DNA from: VRUE01 sp963703235
GTDB lineage: Bacteria; Actinomycetota; Thermoleophilia; Solirubrobacterales; 70-9
Length of the DNA stretch: 64,000 bases
Assembly: GCA_963703235.1 (NCBI GenBank)
Contig: OY969802.1
Span: forward strand, 1-64,000
Reading direction: 5' to 3'
A program made the translations under genes and the position numbers. Shown in pieces: positions 17,806-26,506 of this stretch. How positions within the stretch are numbered: the first letter of the stretch is position 1; each line of letters begins with the position of its first letter. The notes beneath the pieces are model-generated. The model saw only the letters and a program-made list of their open reading frames with translations, had not been told where the DNA came from and did no database searches.

Positions 17806-18897
17806 CTACCGAACGGGCTGCCAGGCGATGACCGGGCCGATCGTCGAGGCGACCGAGCCGGTTTCGAGGCCGAAGCCTTCCGCCAGCTGGCTCTCACGCC
17901 GGCTGGCGACGTCGATCGCCGACAGCGTCTCCGCTTCCTCGGTGGCGACGAAGGCGGCGACCTTGCGCCCGTCGGAGGAGAAGACGGCGTTGGTCTTGGA
18001 GCCGTCGGCGACCTCGGTCAGCTTGCGCGCCCGGCCCGGCCCCAGCCGCTTCACCCAGAGACCCTGGTCGCGACGGAAGAGCAGCAGGCGGCCGTTCGGC
18101 GTCACGTCCTCGACGAAGGCCGAGCCGACGCCCCTGACCATCGGTTTGACCCGGGTGCCGTTGCTGCGCATCGTGTAGACATCGGCGTAGGCGCCGGACC
18201 CTTCGCCGCTCTGGCCGCGGCTGAAGACGATCCCGCCGCTGAAGTAGCGCGGCGAGAACTCGTCGATGCGGCCGGTGCGCGTAAGCCGCACCAGGCCGGC
18301 GCCCGAGGGCTTCACCGAGTAGACGTCGTCGGCGAAGCCGCCGCCGCTCTCGGCGCTGCTGCGGACGAAGGCGATCGTGCGGCCGTCGGGCGCAAAGGTC
18401 GCTTCGTGCTCGTCCTCGGGAGAGGAGGTCAGCGCGTGCAGGTTCTCAGCGGCGATGTTGACCGTGTAGAGATCGCGCGGCGTCCCTTCGCCCGGTCCCC
18501 GCCGCTCGAAGACGACGTAGCGGCCGCTGGGCGCGAAGCGCGGCCGGCCGTCCATGTCGGCGCCGCTGGTCAGCGCGTGCTGGGCGGAGCCGTCGGCGCG
18601 CATCGCCCAGACGTCGCCGGCGCGGACGAAGGCGATCAGCCTGCCATCGGCGGAGAAGGCCGGCTGGCTGTCGGCCGGGTCCTCGGTCAGCTGGTTGAGG
18701 CGGTTGTTGCGGGCGGCGAAGAGCCCGCCTTTGAGCTCTTCGACGACTTTGCCTTCCGGGCCTTCGGGAGTCGATTTCTCGACCACGACACGCGAGAAGA
18801 CGACGGCGCCGGACGAGGCCGGGGCCGCGGCGGCGCTGGCCGGAAGCGCAAGCGCGATGCAGGCGAACAGAGCGGTGAAGATCGAACGGTTAAGCAT
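17806..18897 (-). CDS. Secreted TolB/WD40-like beta-propeller protein
   Basis: 363 residues from ATG 18897, preceded by an AAAGGGG Shine-Dalgarno. A Sec signal peptide covers residues 1-24 (FTALFACIALALPASAAAA). The rest consists of repeated PD40 units (FSADGRLIAFVR, FAPSGRYVVFER, FAPDGRTIAFVR, FSSDGRKVAAFV), giving a six-bladed propeller as in TolB or the DPP-IV N-terminal domain. It has no catalytic domain, so a scaffold or binding role outside the membrane is likely. Flanked on both sides by long hairpins, hence probably monocistronic. Confidence 0.85.
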   Translation of the reverse strand: MLNRSIFTALFACIALALPASAAAAPASSGAVVFSRVVVEKSTPEGPEGKVVEELKGGLFAARNNRLNQLTEDPADSQPAFSADGRLIAFVRAGDVWAMRADGSAQHALTSGADMDGRPRFAPSGRYVVFERRGPGEGTPRDLYTVNIAAENLHALTSSPEDEHEATFAPDGRTIAFVRSSAESGGGFADDVYSVKPSGAGLVRLTRTGRIDEFSPRYFSGGIVFSRGQSGEGSGAYADVYTMRSNGTRVKPMVRGVGSAFVEDVTPNGRLLLFRRDQGLWVKRLGPGRARKLTEVADGSKTNAVFSSDGRKVAAFVATEEAETLSAIDVASRRESQLAEGFGLETGSVASTIGPVIAWQPVR

Positions 18898-19010
18898 GGG
18901 ACTTCCCCTTTCGGAGTCGGTTGACTTTGCGCAACCGATGCTCGACCGTCGCGGCGTGCCCGCCAACGACAGCGGCGCCCCGGAACGGGCCGCGTTTGAC
19001 CCGCAGCGTG

Positions 19011-19064
19011 CCACGACGAAACTGCATTTACACGTCTATGGCACGGGTAAATGCAGTTTCGTGG
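19011..19064. terminator. Long hairpin between FHA gene and TolB-like gene
   Basis: Perfect 15-bp arms CGAAACTGCATTTAC (19017-19031) and GTAAATGCAGTTTCG (19047-19061) plus a flanking CCA/TGG. It is less GC-rich than its surroundings. It lies 15 bp after the FHA gene stop on the minus strand, so it is a probable terminator of that unit; the rest of the 180-bp gap shows nothing else. Confidence 0.6.
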
Positions 19065-19078
19065 CCAGAAGACGCTTG

Positions 19079-19666
19079 TCAGTGAGGGCGGTCGAGGCCC
19101 AGCTCGATCACCCGGGCGGCGATCAGGCGCGGGCGCTCGCGGCCCGCGTCGCCGGAGACGTCGAGTTTCGCGGCGAGGGCGTCGAGGCGGCGCTGCGCCG
19201 TGCGCTCGCTGACGTGCAGCGCCTCGGCGATCTCGGCGCGGGTCGCCGGGCGGCCGGCGAAGGCGCCCTCGCTGCGGTAGGGGGCGACGAGGGCGGCGGC
19301 GGTCGCCCGCTCCTCGGCGCTGAGGGCGACGCTCGGCTCGCTCGCGGCGACCGTCTCGCCGCCGCGACCCGGCTGCGGGATCGAGATTTCGAGCCGCTGA
19401 GCGCCGACGATCAGCGTGTCGCCGTTGCGCAGGCGGCGGGGGCGGTCGAGTGGCTCGCCGTTGAGCGCGGTGCCGTTGCGGCTGTCGAGATCGGTTGCCA
19501 TCAGCACCCCGCCGCGGCTTTCGATCTCGAGGTGGTTCCAGGAGACCGCCTCTTCCTCGAGGCAGACGTCGGCTTCGGGGTCGCGGCCGACCACGGTCCG
19601 TCCCGCCGCCAGCGACACGGAGCGGGGCTCGCCGCCCTCGCCGCTCAGCCAGATCCGCGCGTCCAC
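19079..19666 (-). CDS. FHA-domain protein fused to a C-terminal HTH
   Basis: 195 residues from GTG 19666; a longer ORF is open to 19735, but TATCCT ends 6 nt before this GTG. Residues about 8-95 form a forkhead-associated domain (VVGRDPEADVCL, SWNHLEI, DLDSRNGTALNG) that binds phosphothreonine. Residues about 115-190 carry a helix-turn-helix (TRAEIAEALHVSERTAQRRLDAL). It looks like a transcription factor controlled by Ser/Thr phosphorylation, and the PknB-type kinase two genes downstream is the obvious candidate partner (inference). Confidence 0.8.
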   Translation of the reverse strand: MDARIWLSGEGGEPRSVSLAAGRTVVGRDPEADVCLEEEAVSWNHLEIESRGGVLMATDLDSRNGTALNGEPLDRPRRLRNGDTLIVGAQRLEISIPQPGRGGETVAASEPSVALSAEERATAAALVAPYRSEGAFAGRPATRAEIAEALHVSERTAQRRLDALAAKLDVSGDAGRERPRLIAARVIELGLDRPH

Positions 19667-19758
19667 AGCGCGAGGATAGATCCCTGCAGACCTGCCGGTG
19701 ATTAACCACCGTATGTGACGGTCAACTACCGGCACGTCCCCGGATAGAGTGCCGGCGC

Positions 19759-20406
19759 GTGGGGGTGGACGACGAGAAGCGGCTAGTCGCGGAGGCCGCG
19801 GCGGAGCTGGTCGAGGACGGGATGACGGTCGGCCTCGGCACCGGCTCGACCGTCGCCTACTTGCTGCCGGCGATCGCGCGGCGCGGGCTGAGCGGGATCC
19901 GCTGCGTCGCCACCTCGGTCGCGACCGAGCGCCAGGCGCGCGAGCTGGGTATCCCGGTCGAGGAGTTCGACCGGCTGGAGCGGCTCGACATCGCGATCGA
20001 CGGCACCGACCAGGTGACGCCCGACGGCTGGCTGATCAAGGGCGGCGGCGGCGCCCACCTGCGCGAGAAGATCGTCGCCGCGGCGGCCGAGCGCTTCTTT
20101 GTGATCGCCGACTCGGGCAAGCCGGTCGAGGCGCTGAGCGCGCCGGTCCCGCTCGAGCTGTTCGCCTTCGGCCTGCGCTCGACCCTTGCCCGCCTCGGCC
20201 CCGACGTGCAGCTGCGCGATGTCCCGCCCAGCCCCGACGAGGGCGTCATCGCCGACTACGGCGGCACCGTCAGCGACCCGGCGTCTCTGGCGGCCCGGCT
20301 CGAGGCCGACCCCGGCGTCGCCGCCCACGGCCTCTTCCCCGCGGCTATGGTGAGCGAGGTCCTGGTCGGACGGGATGGAACCGTCGACCGCTTCCAGCCG
20401 CGCTGA
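19759..20406 (+). CDS. rpiA: Ribose-5-phosphate isomerase A
   Basis: 215 residues. The RpiA signatures GLGTGSTVAY (about 25-34), the IDGTDQV stretch (77-83, catalytic Asp) and KGGGGAHLREKI (94-105) are all present. It interconverts ribose-5-P and ribulose-5-P. The start is GTG 19759, with TAGAGT ending 8 nt upstream. It shares its upstream region with the divergent FHA-HTH gene and is followed after 15 bp by an FAD oxidase gene. Confidence 0.95.
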   Translation: MGVDDEKRLVAEAAAELVEDGMTVGLGTGSTVAYLLPAIARRGLSGIRCVATSVATERQARELGIPVEEFDRLERLDIAIDGTDQVTPDGWLIKGGGGAHLREKIVAAAAERFFVIADSGKPVEALSAPVPLELFAFGLRSTLARLGPDVQLRDVPPSPDEGVIADYGGTVSDPASLAARLEADPGVAAHGLFPAAMVSEVLVGRDGTVDRFQPR

Positions 20407-20421
20407 CTCCGAGGAGGACCA

Positions 20422-21786
20422 ATGAGCGACTTCGCCGAGCTGTCGATCGCCGGCCGCATCGCATCCCCCAACGACGCCGACTGGGACGAGGCGCGGGCGG
20501 CCTGGAACCTGGTCGCCGATCAGCATCCGAGCGCCGTCGCCCTGGTCGAGGGCGCCGAGGACATTGCCGAGACGATCCGCTTCGCGGGTAGACATGGCCT
20601 CAAGGTCGCCGGCCAGAGCACGGGGCACGGCGCGGCGGCGCTCGGCCCGCTCGAGGACACGATCCTGGTCAAGACCGAGCGGATGCGCGGGGTGGAGGTC
20701 GACCCCGGCGCCCGCACCGCGCGGGTCGAGGCCGGTGTCCTGGCGCTCGAGCTGGGCGAGGCGGCCCAGGCCCACGGCCTCTCCTCGCTGCCGGGTTCGG
20801 CGCCCGACGTCGGCGTCGCCGGTTTCACCCTCGGCGGCGGGCTGAGCTGGCTCGGACGCCGGCACGGCTTCGCCTGCAACCGGGTGCGGGCGATCGAGCT
20901 GGTCACCGCCGAGGGCGAGGCACGCACGGTCGACGCCGGCAACGACGCCGATCTCTTCTGGGCGCTGCGGGGAGGCGGCGGCGGCTACGCGATCGTCACC
21001 GCGCTCCACCTCGACCTGGTCCCGATCGCCGAGGTCTACGCCGGCGCCCTCCTCTTCCCGGCTGAGGCCGGTGGCGACGGCGTCCGTTCCTACCGGGACT
21101 GGGCGGCCGGGGCGCCGGAGGAGGTCAGCTCGATCGTTCGCTTCCTGCACCTGCCGCCGATCCCCGAGGTGCCCGAGCCTTTGCGCGACCGCCCGCTGCT
21201 GACGATCGGCGCCGCCTGCATCGGCGGCCGCGAGGAGGGCGAAGCGCTGGTCGCGCCGCTGCGCGAGATCGGCGAGCCGGTGATGGACACCTTCGACCAG
21301 ATCCCCGCCGCTGGCCTGTGCCGGATCCACATGGACCCCGAGCAGCCGGTGCCGGGGCTGGGACACCACGGCACGATCCGCGACCTTCCCGATGAGGCGA
21401 TCGACGCCTTCGTCGGCGTGGCCGGTCCCGACGCCGGCTCGCCGTTGCTGCTCGCCGAGCTGCGCCAGTTGGGCGGGGCGCTGGGCCGGCCGGCTGAGGG
21501 CGGCGGCGCCCTCGCCAAGCTCGACGCCGGCTTCGTCATGCTGGGGATCGGGATGCCGATGACGCCGGAGCTCGGCGACGCGATCGTCGGGCACCTGGAT
21601 CGCCTGGTCGAGGCGATGCGCCCCTGGGCTTCGGAAGGCGGCTACTTCAACTTCGCCGAGCGCCCCTGCGACGCCGACGCGATCCTCTCTCCGGAGACCT
21701 GCGCCCGCCTGGCCGAGGTCAAGCGCCGCTGGGACCCGGAGGGCACGATCGTCGCCAACCATCAGGTCTCGCTGGCGCCTGCCTGA
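20422..21786 (+). CDS. FAD-linked oxidoreductase (PCMH/BBE type)
   Basis: 454 residues. The PCMH-type FAD domain covers about 35-205: the His in GQSTGHGAAA is the usual 8-alpha flavin attachment position, and GVAGFTLGGGLSWLGRRHG is the pyrophosphate-binding loop. The C-terminus has the BBE-like segment YFNFAERPCDADAIL. Such enzymes oxidise sugars, alcohols or alkaloid-like substrates with O2 or another acceptor. A clear GAGGAGG Shine-Dalgarno precedes the ATG. Substrate unknown; being next to rpiA need not imply sugar metabolism. Confidence 0.85.
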   Translation: MSDFAELSIAGRIASPNDADWDEARAAWNLVADQHPSAVALVEGAEDIAETIRFAGRHGLKVAGQSTGHGAAALGPLEDTILVKTERMRGVEVDPGARTARVEAGVLALELGEAAQAHGLSSLPGSAPDVGVAGFTLGGGLSWLGRRHGFACNRVRAIELVTAEGEARTVDAGNDADLFWALRGGGGGYAIVTALHLDLVPIAEVYAGALLFPAEAGGDGVRSYRDWAAGAPEEVSSIVRFLHLPPIPEVPEPLRDRPLLTIGAACIGGREEGEALVAPLREIGEPVMDTFDQIPAAGLCRIHMDPEQPVPGLGHHGTIRDLPDEAIDAFVGVAGPDAGSPLLLAELRQLGGALGRPAEGGGALAKLDAGFVMLGIGMPMTPELGDAIVGHLDRLVEAMRPWASEGGYFNFAERPCDADAILSPETCARLAEVKRRWDPEGTIVANHQVSLAPA

Positions 21787-21796
21787 CTGCGGCGCA

Positions 21797-21825
21797 GTCA
21801 TAGTGGTATATTTCACCACTATGAC
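21797..21825. promoter_or_regulatory. Operator palindrome over leaderless promoter and start codon
   Basis: Perfect 10-bp inverted repeat GTCATAGTGG (21797-21806) / CCACTATGAC (21816-21825). The spacer holds TATATT (21807-21812), a -10 box 8 nt before the ATG at 21821 that itself lies in the right arm. A bound repressor would cover both the promoter and the start codon. Same logic as the palindrome at 8116-8137. Confidence 0.65.
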
Positions 21826-22321
21826 CTATGTGGTTCCGAGCAAGCGAGGACATTTCGAGGTTCGGGAGTCGCACAGCACGCCAAAAGGGCCCCGCAGTCG
21901 TACCTTGGCCAGCTTCGACGAACTGACCGACGAGGTAATCGAGAGAGCTCGCCTGAAGGCCAGGAAGCCTTTCCAGCCGGAGGACCTGAGGAAGGCCGCG
22001 CGGCGGGCCGGCGCCACAGTTGCGCGGAAGCCCATCGATCGTGCCGCCCGCGAGCTGATCGCCGAGCTGGCCAAGGGCAGGCGCGTCGATCCGGGTCTGC
22101 GCCAGATACTTCTCGACCTGCTTCGAAAGGGTTTCAGCGAGGGGGCCGAGCCCTCGCCGGCCAACGAGGCGGCGCGCTCGGTCGCCGAGTGGATGGCAGC
22201 CACCCCAGCTGAGCGAGGGAGGGCGCTTGTGGACCTGCTGCTCTTGGCCGATGCGCTTCCGTCCGGTGGCCGCAGGGGCAGGCCACTTCGGTTTCCTCGA
22301 CTCGACTCGTCTCGGCGATGA
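21821..22321 (+). CDS. Antitoxin-like partner of the second nucleotidyltransferase
   Basis: 166 residues from ATG 21821 (an in-frame GTG at 21803 is less likely because of the -10 box). No catalytic motif; rich in Arg, Lys, Ala and Glu, largely helical, with a poorly recognisable N-terminal beta segment (TYVVPSKRGHFEVRES). Its stop overlaps the NTase ATG (ATGA) and a palindrome covers its promoter, both typical of the first gene of a toxin-antitoxin operon. I do not recognise the family; DNA-binding is inferred from context. Confidence 0.6.
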   Translation: MTYVVPSKRGHFEVRESHSTPKGPRSRTLASFDELTDEVIERARLKARKPFQPEDLRKAARRAGATVARKPIDRAARELIAELAKGRRVDPGLRQILLDLLRKGFSEGAEPSPANEAARSVAEWMAATPAERGRALVDLLLLADALPSGGRRGRPLRFPRLDSSRR

Positions 22322-22911
22322 CCCGTCCCGAGCCCAAACCTGTCCGCGGCGATGAGCCACCGCTGCCCGACAAGGTCATCGCCATCCACGAAGCGCTTCG
22401 GGCCGCGAAGATCCCCCATGCCCTTGGCGGGGCGATCGCCCTTGCCTATTACGCGACGCCCCGCGCCACGATCGACGTCGACGTCAACGTCTTCGTCGCG
22501 GCCGAGCGGTGGCAAGCCGTGATCGACGTGCTCGTCTCGCTGGGGGTCGACGCTGGCGACCTGGATTCGGGCGCCCTCCAGCGAGACGGTCAGTGCCGGC
22601 TCTGGTGGGGTGACAATGCGGTCGACCTTTTCTTCGCCTACGACCCGATCCACGAGGAGATGCGGCGCGAAGCGCGGCGAGTGCCGTTCGCGGGAACGAC
22701 GATCCCGGTCCTCGCCCCGGAGCACCTCCTCGTCTGCAAGGCGATGTTCGATCGCCAGAAGGACTGGCTCGACATCGAGCAGATGCTGATCGCGACCGAC
22801 GGGCTCGACCTTGCCGTGGTCGAGCGATGGCTGGAGTCGATGGTCGGCGACCGGGACCCTCGCCTCCAACGGCTCGGGGAGCTGAAGGCAGCCCACTCGG
22901 TCAGCGGCTGA
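22318..22911 (+). CDS. Nucleotidyltransferase-fold protein, putative toxin
   Basis: 197 residues. The NTase core LGGAIALAYYATPRATIDVDVNV holds GG (about 36-37) and the metal-binding DVD (about 52-54), and a third acidic residue is likely in NAVDLFF (about 100-106). The C-terminal segment EHLLVCKAMFDRQKDWLDIEQML is characteristic of the AbiEii-like/DUF nucleotidyltransferase toxins. Coupled by ATGA to the upstream gene. Convergent with pgl, overlapping its end by 11 bp. Confidence 0.75.
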   Translation: MTRPEPKPVRGDEPPLPDKVIAIHEALRAAKIPHALGGAIALAYYATPRATIDVDVNVFVAAERWQAVIDVLVSLGVDAGDLDSGALQRDGQCRLWWGDNAVDLFFAYDPIHEEMRREARRVPFAGTTIPVLAPEHLLVCKAMFDRQKDWLDIEQMLIATDGLDLAVVERWLESMVGDRDPRLQRLGELKAAHSVSG

Positions 22912-23575
22912 CCTCGCCCGCCGCCGCCTCGTCGGCAACGATGATCGTCTCCTCGTTCTCGACCCGGCCGGCGGGGATCGAGCGGTCGCCGTCGAGGAGC
23001 TTGGCGAGCGCCTCGCGCTTCGCCTCACCGGTGACCAGCCAGACGATCCGGCGGGCCTCGGCGAGGGTGGGGTAGGTGAGGGTCATGCGGCGGTGGCCCT
23101 GGTAGGCGATCTCGGTGACGGCGACGCGGCGGTCGGCGACGTCGAGCACCGGGTCGCCGGGGACCAGCGAGGCGGTGTGGCCGTCGGGCCCGAGGCCGAG
23201 GTGGACGAGGTCGAGCCGCTCCGGCAGCGAGCTCTCGTATTCGCGCGCGGCCGCCCTGAGGTCGCGCTGGGTCACCGGCATCGGCCGCAGCGAGGACTGG
23301 TGGTCGAGCGAGAGGCCGAGCACCATGTGGGTCAGGTTGCGCTCCTCGCTGCCCGGGGAGGCAATCCGCTCGTCGGCCTGGAACAGCTCCGTCTTCGCCC
23401 AGGGCATCTCCTCCGCCTCGCTCAGCATCGCCAGCATCGCCCAGGGCGTACGGCCGCCGCTCATCGCCGCCGCGAAGATGTTGCGCTCGGCGACAGACGC
23501 CGCGCCCGCCGCGGCGATCAGCTCGGCGCCGCGCCGCGCCGCCGACTTCTCATCGGCGACGACCTCGAGTTGCAT
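22901..23575 (-). CDS. pgl: 6-phosphogluconolactonase
   Basis: 224 residues, standard length. Motifs SGGRTPWAML (phosphate loop, about 39-48), ADERI (about 67-71), ERNLTHMV and GPDGHTASLVPG (about 129-140) identify the lactonase rather than glucosamine-6-P deaminase. It hydrolyses 6-phosphoglucono-lactone made by Zwf. Its ATG overlaps the gnd stop by one base (TGATG), so gnd and pgl form an operon. Confidence 0.93.
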   Translation of the reverse strand: MQLEVVADEKSAARRGAELIAAAGAASVAERNIFAAAMSGGRTPWAMLAMLSEAEEMPWAKTELFQADERIASPGSEERNLTHMVLGLSLDHQSSLRPMPVTQRDLRAAAREYESSLPERLDLVHLGLGPDGHTASLVPGDPVLDVADRRVAVTEIAYQGHRRMTLTYPTLAEARRIVWLVTGEAKREALAKLLDGDRSIPAGRVENEETIIVADEAAAGEVSR

Positions 23576-24591
23576 CAGGACGTCTTCTCGTCGTGGCCGC
23601 CGAACTGCTTGCGCATCGCCGACAGCACCTTGTCGGCGAAGTCGTCGAGGCCGCGCGAGGCGAAGCGCTCGTACAGCGCCGCGGTCAGGACCGGCGCCGG
23701 CACGCCCTCGTCGATCGCCGCGATCGAGGTCCAGCGCCCCTCGCCCGAATCGGAGACGCGGCCGCCGAAGTCGGAGAGGTCGGGCGATTCCTGGAGGGCC
23801 GCCGCGGTCAGGTCGAGCAGCCAGGAGCCGATCACGCTGCCGCGTCGCCAGACCTCCGCCACCTCGGGGATGTCGATGTCGTACCGGTAGTACTCGGGCT
23901 GCTCGAGCGGAGCCGTCTCGGCGTCGGCCTCGCGCTCGACCTTGCCGGCGTTGGCGTTGCGGAGGATGTTGAGCCCCTCGGCGTAGGCGGCCATCACCCC
24001 GTACTCGATCCCGTTGTGGACCATCTTCACGAAGTGCCCGGCGCCGTTCGGCCCGCAGTGCAGGTAGCCCTGCTCGGCGGGCGCGTGCTCACCGGAGCGG
24101 CCGGGGGTGCGCTCGGCGGCGCCGACCCCGGGGGCCAGCGAGGCGAAGATCGGCTGCAGCCGCTGCACCGCCCCGTCGGGCCCGCCGAGCATCAGGCAGT
24201 AGCCGCGCTCGAGTCCGAAGACGCCACCGCTGGTGCCGCAGTCGACCAGGTCGACCCCCTTTTCGCGCAGCTGCGCGGCGCGGCGGATGTCGTCGCGGTA
24301 GTAGGAGTTGCCGCCGTCGACGATCGCGTCGCCGGCCTTCAACACCGCGGCGACGTCGGCGATCGTCTTCTCGGTGATCTCGCCCGCCGGCACCATCACC
24401 CAGACGGTGCGGGGATGGGTCAGCTTCGAGGCTAGGTCGGAGAGCGATTCCGCTCCCTCGGCGCCCTCGTCCCGCAGGGCGGAGATCGCTCCGGGATCGA
24501 CGTCGTAGACGACGCAACGGTGGCCATCGCGCATCAGGCGGCGGGCCATGTTGGCGCCCATGCGGCCGAGTCCGACGATGCCGAGCTCCAT
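23575..24591 (-). CDS. gnd: 6-phosphogluconate dehydrogenase, decarboxylating (short GntZ type)
   Basis: 338 residues, the shorter bacterial class. The Rossmann loop is GIVGLGRMGANMARRL (4-19); the substrate/catalytic segment DCGTSGGVFGLERGYCLMLGG and the Lys in GHFVKMVHNGIEYG (about 184-197) are intact. It oxidatively decarboxylates 6-phosphogluconate to ribulose-5-P. It is divergent from zwf across a 54-bp gap in which TAGGGT ends 9 nt before its ATG, so zwf and gnd-pgl can be coregulated. Confidence 0.94.
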   Translation of the reverse strand: MELGIVGLGRMGANMARRLMRDGHRCVVYDVDPGAISALRDEGAEGAESLSDLASKLTHPRTVWVMVPAGEITEKTIADVAAVLKAGDAIVDGGNSYYRDDIRRAAQLREKGVDLVDCGTSGGVFGLERGYCLMLGGPDGAVQRLQPIFASLAPGVGAAERTPGRSGEHAPAEQGYLHCGPNGAGHFVKMVHNGIEYGVMAAYAEGLNILRNANAGKVEREADAETAPLEQPEYYRYDIDIPEVAEVWRRGSVIGSWLLDLTAAALQESPDLSDFGGRVSDSGEGRWTSIAAIDEGVPAPVLTAALYERFASRGLDDFADKVLSAMRKQFGGHDEKTS

Positions 24592-24645
24592 CGGCTGGTA
24601 ACCCTATGCCACCAGTGCCCCCGCTGGGATAGCCTGGCGAGCTGG

Positions 24646-26055
24646 ATGGCCGCGGCGGCTGCACAGCAGAGCGACGGGGTGGTGGCCGATGTCCTGACGA
24701 TCTTCGGGATCACCGGCGACCTGGCGAAGAAAATGACCTTCCGGGCGCTCTACCGGCTCGAGGCCCGCGGCAAGCTCGAGTGCCCGATCGTCGGGGTCGC
24801 GATCGACGAGTGGACTCTCGAGCAGCTGCTCGACCACGCTCGCGAAGCGATCGCCGCCACGATCGAGGATCCCGACGAGGACGTCTTCGCCCGGCTCGCC
24901 GCCCGCATCTCCTACGTCCAGGGCGACTACGCGGACCCCGCCACCTTCGAACGGGTCGCGGAGGCGATCGGCGACGCCAAGCAGCCCGTCTTCTACCTCG
25001 AGGTGCCGCCGTCGCTCTTCGCCACCGTCGTCGGGGGCCTGGGGGTGGCGGGACTGACCGCCAACGCCAGGGTCGTGATCGAGAAGCCCTTCGGCCACGA
25101 CCTCGAGTCGGCACGAGCGCTCAACGCCGAGCTGCACGAGGTGCTGGAGGAGGACCAGATCCTCCGCATCGACCACTTCCTCGGCAAGGAGCCGGTGATG
25201 GACATCGCCTACCTGCGTTTCGCCAACTCACTGCTGGAGCCGGTCTGGAACTGCGAGCACGTCGCCTTCGTGCAGATGACGATGGCCGAGGACTTCGGCG
25301 TCGAGGACCGCGGCCGCTTCTACGACCCGGTCGGCGCCCTGCGCGACGTCGTCCAGAACCACATCCTGCAGGTGCTGGCGCTGGTCGCGATGGAGCCGCC
25401 GGCCGGCAACCAGCGCGACTCGATCCGCGACAAGAAGCTGGAGCTGTTCAAAGCGGTCTGCAGCGCCGACCCCGAGCGCTACGTGCGGGGCCAGTACGAG
25501 GGCTTCCGCGAGGTGCCGGGCGTGGCGGCCGACTCCACCACCGAGACCTTCGTGGCGTTGGAGCTGGCGATCGACAACTGGCGCTGGAGTGGCGTCCCCT
25601 TCTTCGTCCGGGCCGGCAAGGCAATGCCGGTGAAGGAGACCGAGGTCAGCGTCGTCTTCAAGCGGCCGCCGCCGCTGGGCGTCGGCAGCGGCCAACGTCC
25701 CGGCCAGAACCAGATGACGATCCGGATCGACCCGAAGCCGGGCGCCCGCCTGCACCTCCTCGCCAAGAAGGCGGGGGCGGAGACGTTCGAGCCGGCCGAC
25801 CTCGAGGTCCTCTTCGAGAAGGCGCCGGGGGAGGAGCCCGAGCCCTACGAGCGGCTGCTCGACGACGCCCTGCACGGGCGCAGCCAGCTGTTCACGCGAG
25901 AGGAGTCGATCGAGGAGACCTGGCGGATCGTGCAGCCGCTGCTCGACGAGCCGGGCCCGGTGCACCCCTACGCGCGGGGGACCTGGGGGCCGCAGGAGGC
26001 CGCCGAGAAGCTGACCCGCGGCATCTGCCAGTGGCAGGACCCCTGGCTGCCGTGA
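24646..26055 (+). CDS. zwf: Glucose-6-phosphate 1-dehydrogenase
   Basis: 469 residues from ATG 24646; TAGCCT ends 10 nt upstream. The NADP loop is IFGITGDLAKKM (about 19-30) and the catalytic signature RIDHFLGKEPV contains the active-site His and Lys (about 175-185). EKPFGHDL is the usual substrate-binding lysine segment. It is the first enzyme of the oxidative pentose phosphate pathway; pgl, gnd, rpiA and tkt in the same 12-kb stretch supply the rest except transaldolase and ribulose-5-P epimerase. Confidence 0.95.
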   Translation: MAAAAAQQSDGVVADVLTIFGITGDLAKKMTFRALYRLEARGKLECPIVGVAIDEWTLEQLLDHAREAIAATIEDPDEDVFARLAARISYVQGDYADPATFERVAEAIGDAKQPVFYLEVPPSLFATVVGGLGVAGLTANARVVIEKPFGHDLESARALNAELHEVLEEDQILRIDHFLGKEPVMDIAYLRFANSLLEPVWNCEHVAFVQMTMAEDFGVEDRGRFYDPVGALRDVVQNHILQVLALVAMEPPAGNQRDSIRDKKLELFKAVCSADPERYVRGQYEGFREVPGVAADSTTETFVALELAIDNWRWSGVPFFVRAGKAMPVKETEVSVVFKRPPPLGVGSGQRPGQNQMTIRIDPKPGARLHLLAKKAGAETFEPADLEVLFEKAPGEEPEPYERLLDDALHGRSQLFTREESIEETWRIVQPLLDEPGPVHPYARGTWGPQEAAEKLTRGICQWQDPWLP

Positions 26056-26083
26056 TCTCGGCGACGCGGGCCCGCGTAAGCGC

Positions 26084-26359
26084 CTACCGTTCGCTCTCCA
26101 GCTCGCGCTCGCGGTGGCTGGCCCGCTCCTCGTCGAGCTCGGCCTCGACCTCGGCCCGCTTGGCGCGCTCCTCGGCGATGGCTGCCTCGGTGCGGCTCTC
26201 CTCGGCCCGCTCGCGGTGATGACGGGCGTCGTCGTGCCGCGCCTCGGTCTGCGCCTGCCCGAACTCACGCCGGTGCTGGGCCCGGCGGGCGGCTGAGACC
26301 ACCAGTGCGAGGACGATCAGGGCCGCAATGACGATTGCGACAATCGCAACGGTTGACAT
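26084..26359 (-). CDS. Small membrane-anchored coiled-coil protein
   Basis: 91 residues with a strong AAGGAGGAG Shine-Dalgarno before the ATG. Residues 4-23 form a membrane helix (VAIVAIVIAALIVLALVVSA); the remaining 65 residues are almost all Glu, Arg, Ala and His with heptad-like spacing, predicting one long cytoplasmic or periplasmic coiled coil. No family recognised. It is divergent from recQ. Confidence 0.65.
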   Translation of the reverse strand: MSTVAIVAIVIAALIVLALVVSAARRAQHRREFGQAQTEARHDDARHHRERAEESRTEAAIAEERAKRAEVEAELDEERASHRERELESER

Positions 26360-26506
26360 TTCTCCTCCTTGTTGGCTGCCCCTCTCCTGTTCCCGAGCCT
26401 CCCCGATCGAAACCTGCTCACGACCCGGGAATCACGGCACGTATTCGCCGCAAACTCGCGATCCAGGTCACACACACGTAGCGGCCACCGCCATAGCCTG
26501 CGCCAG

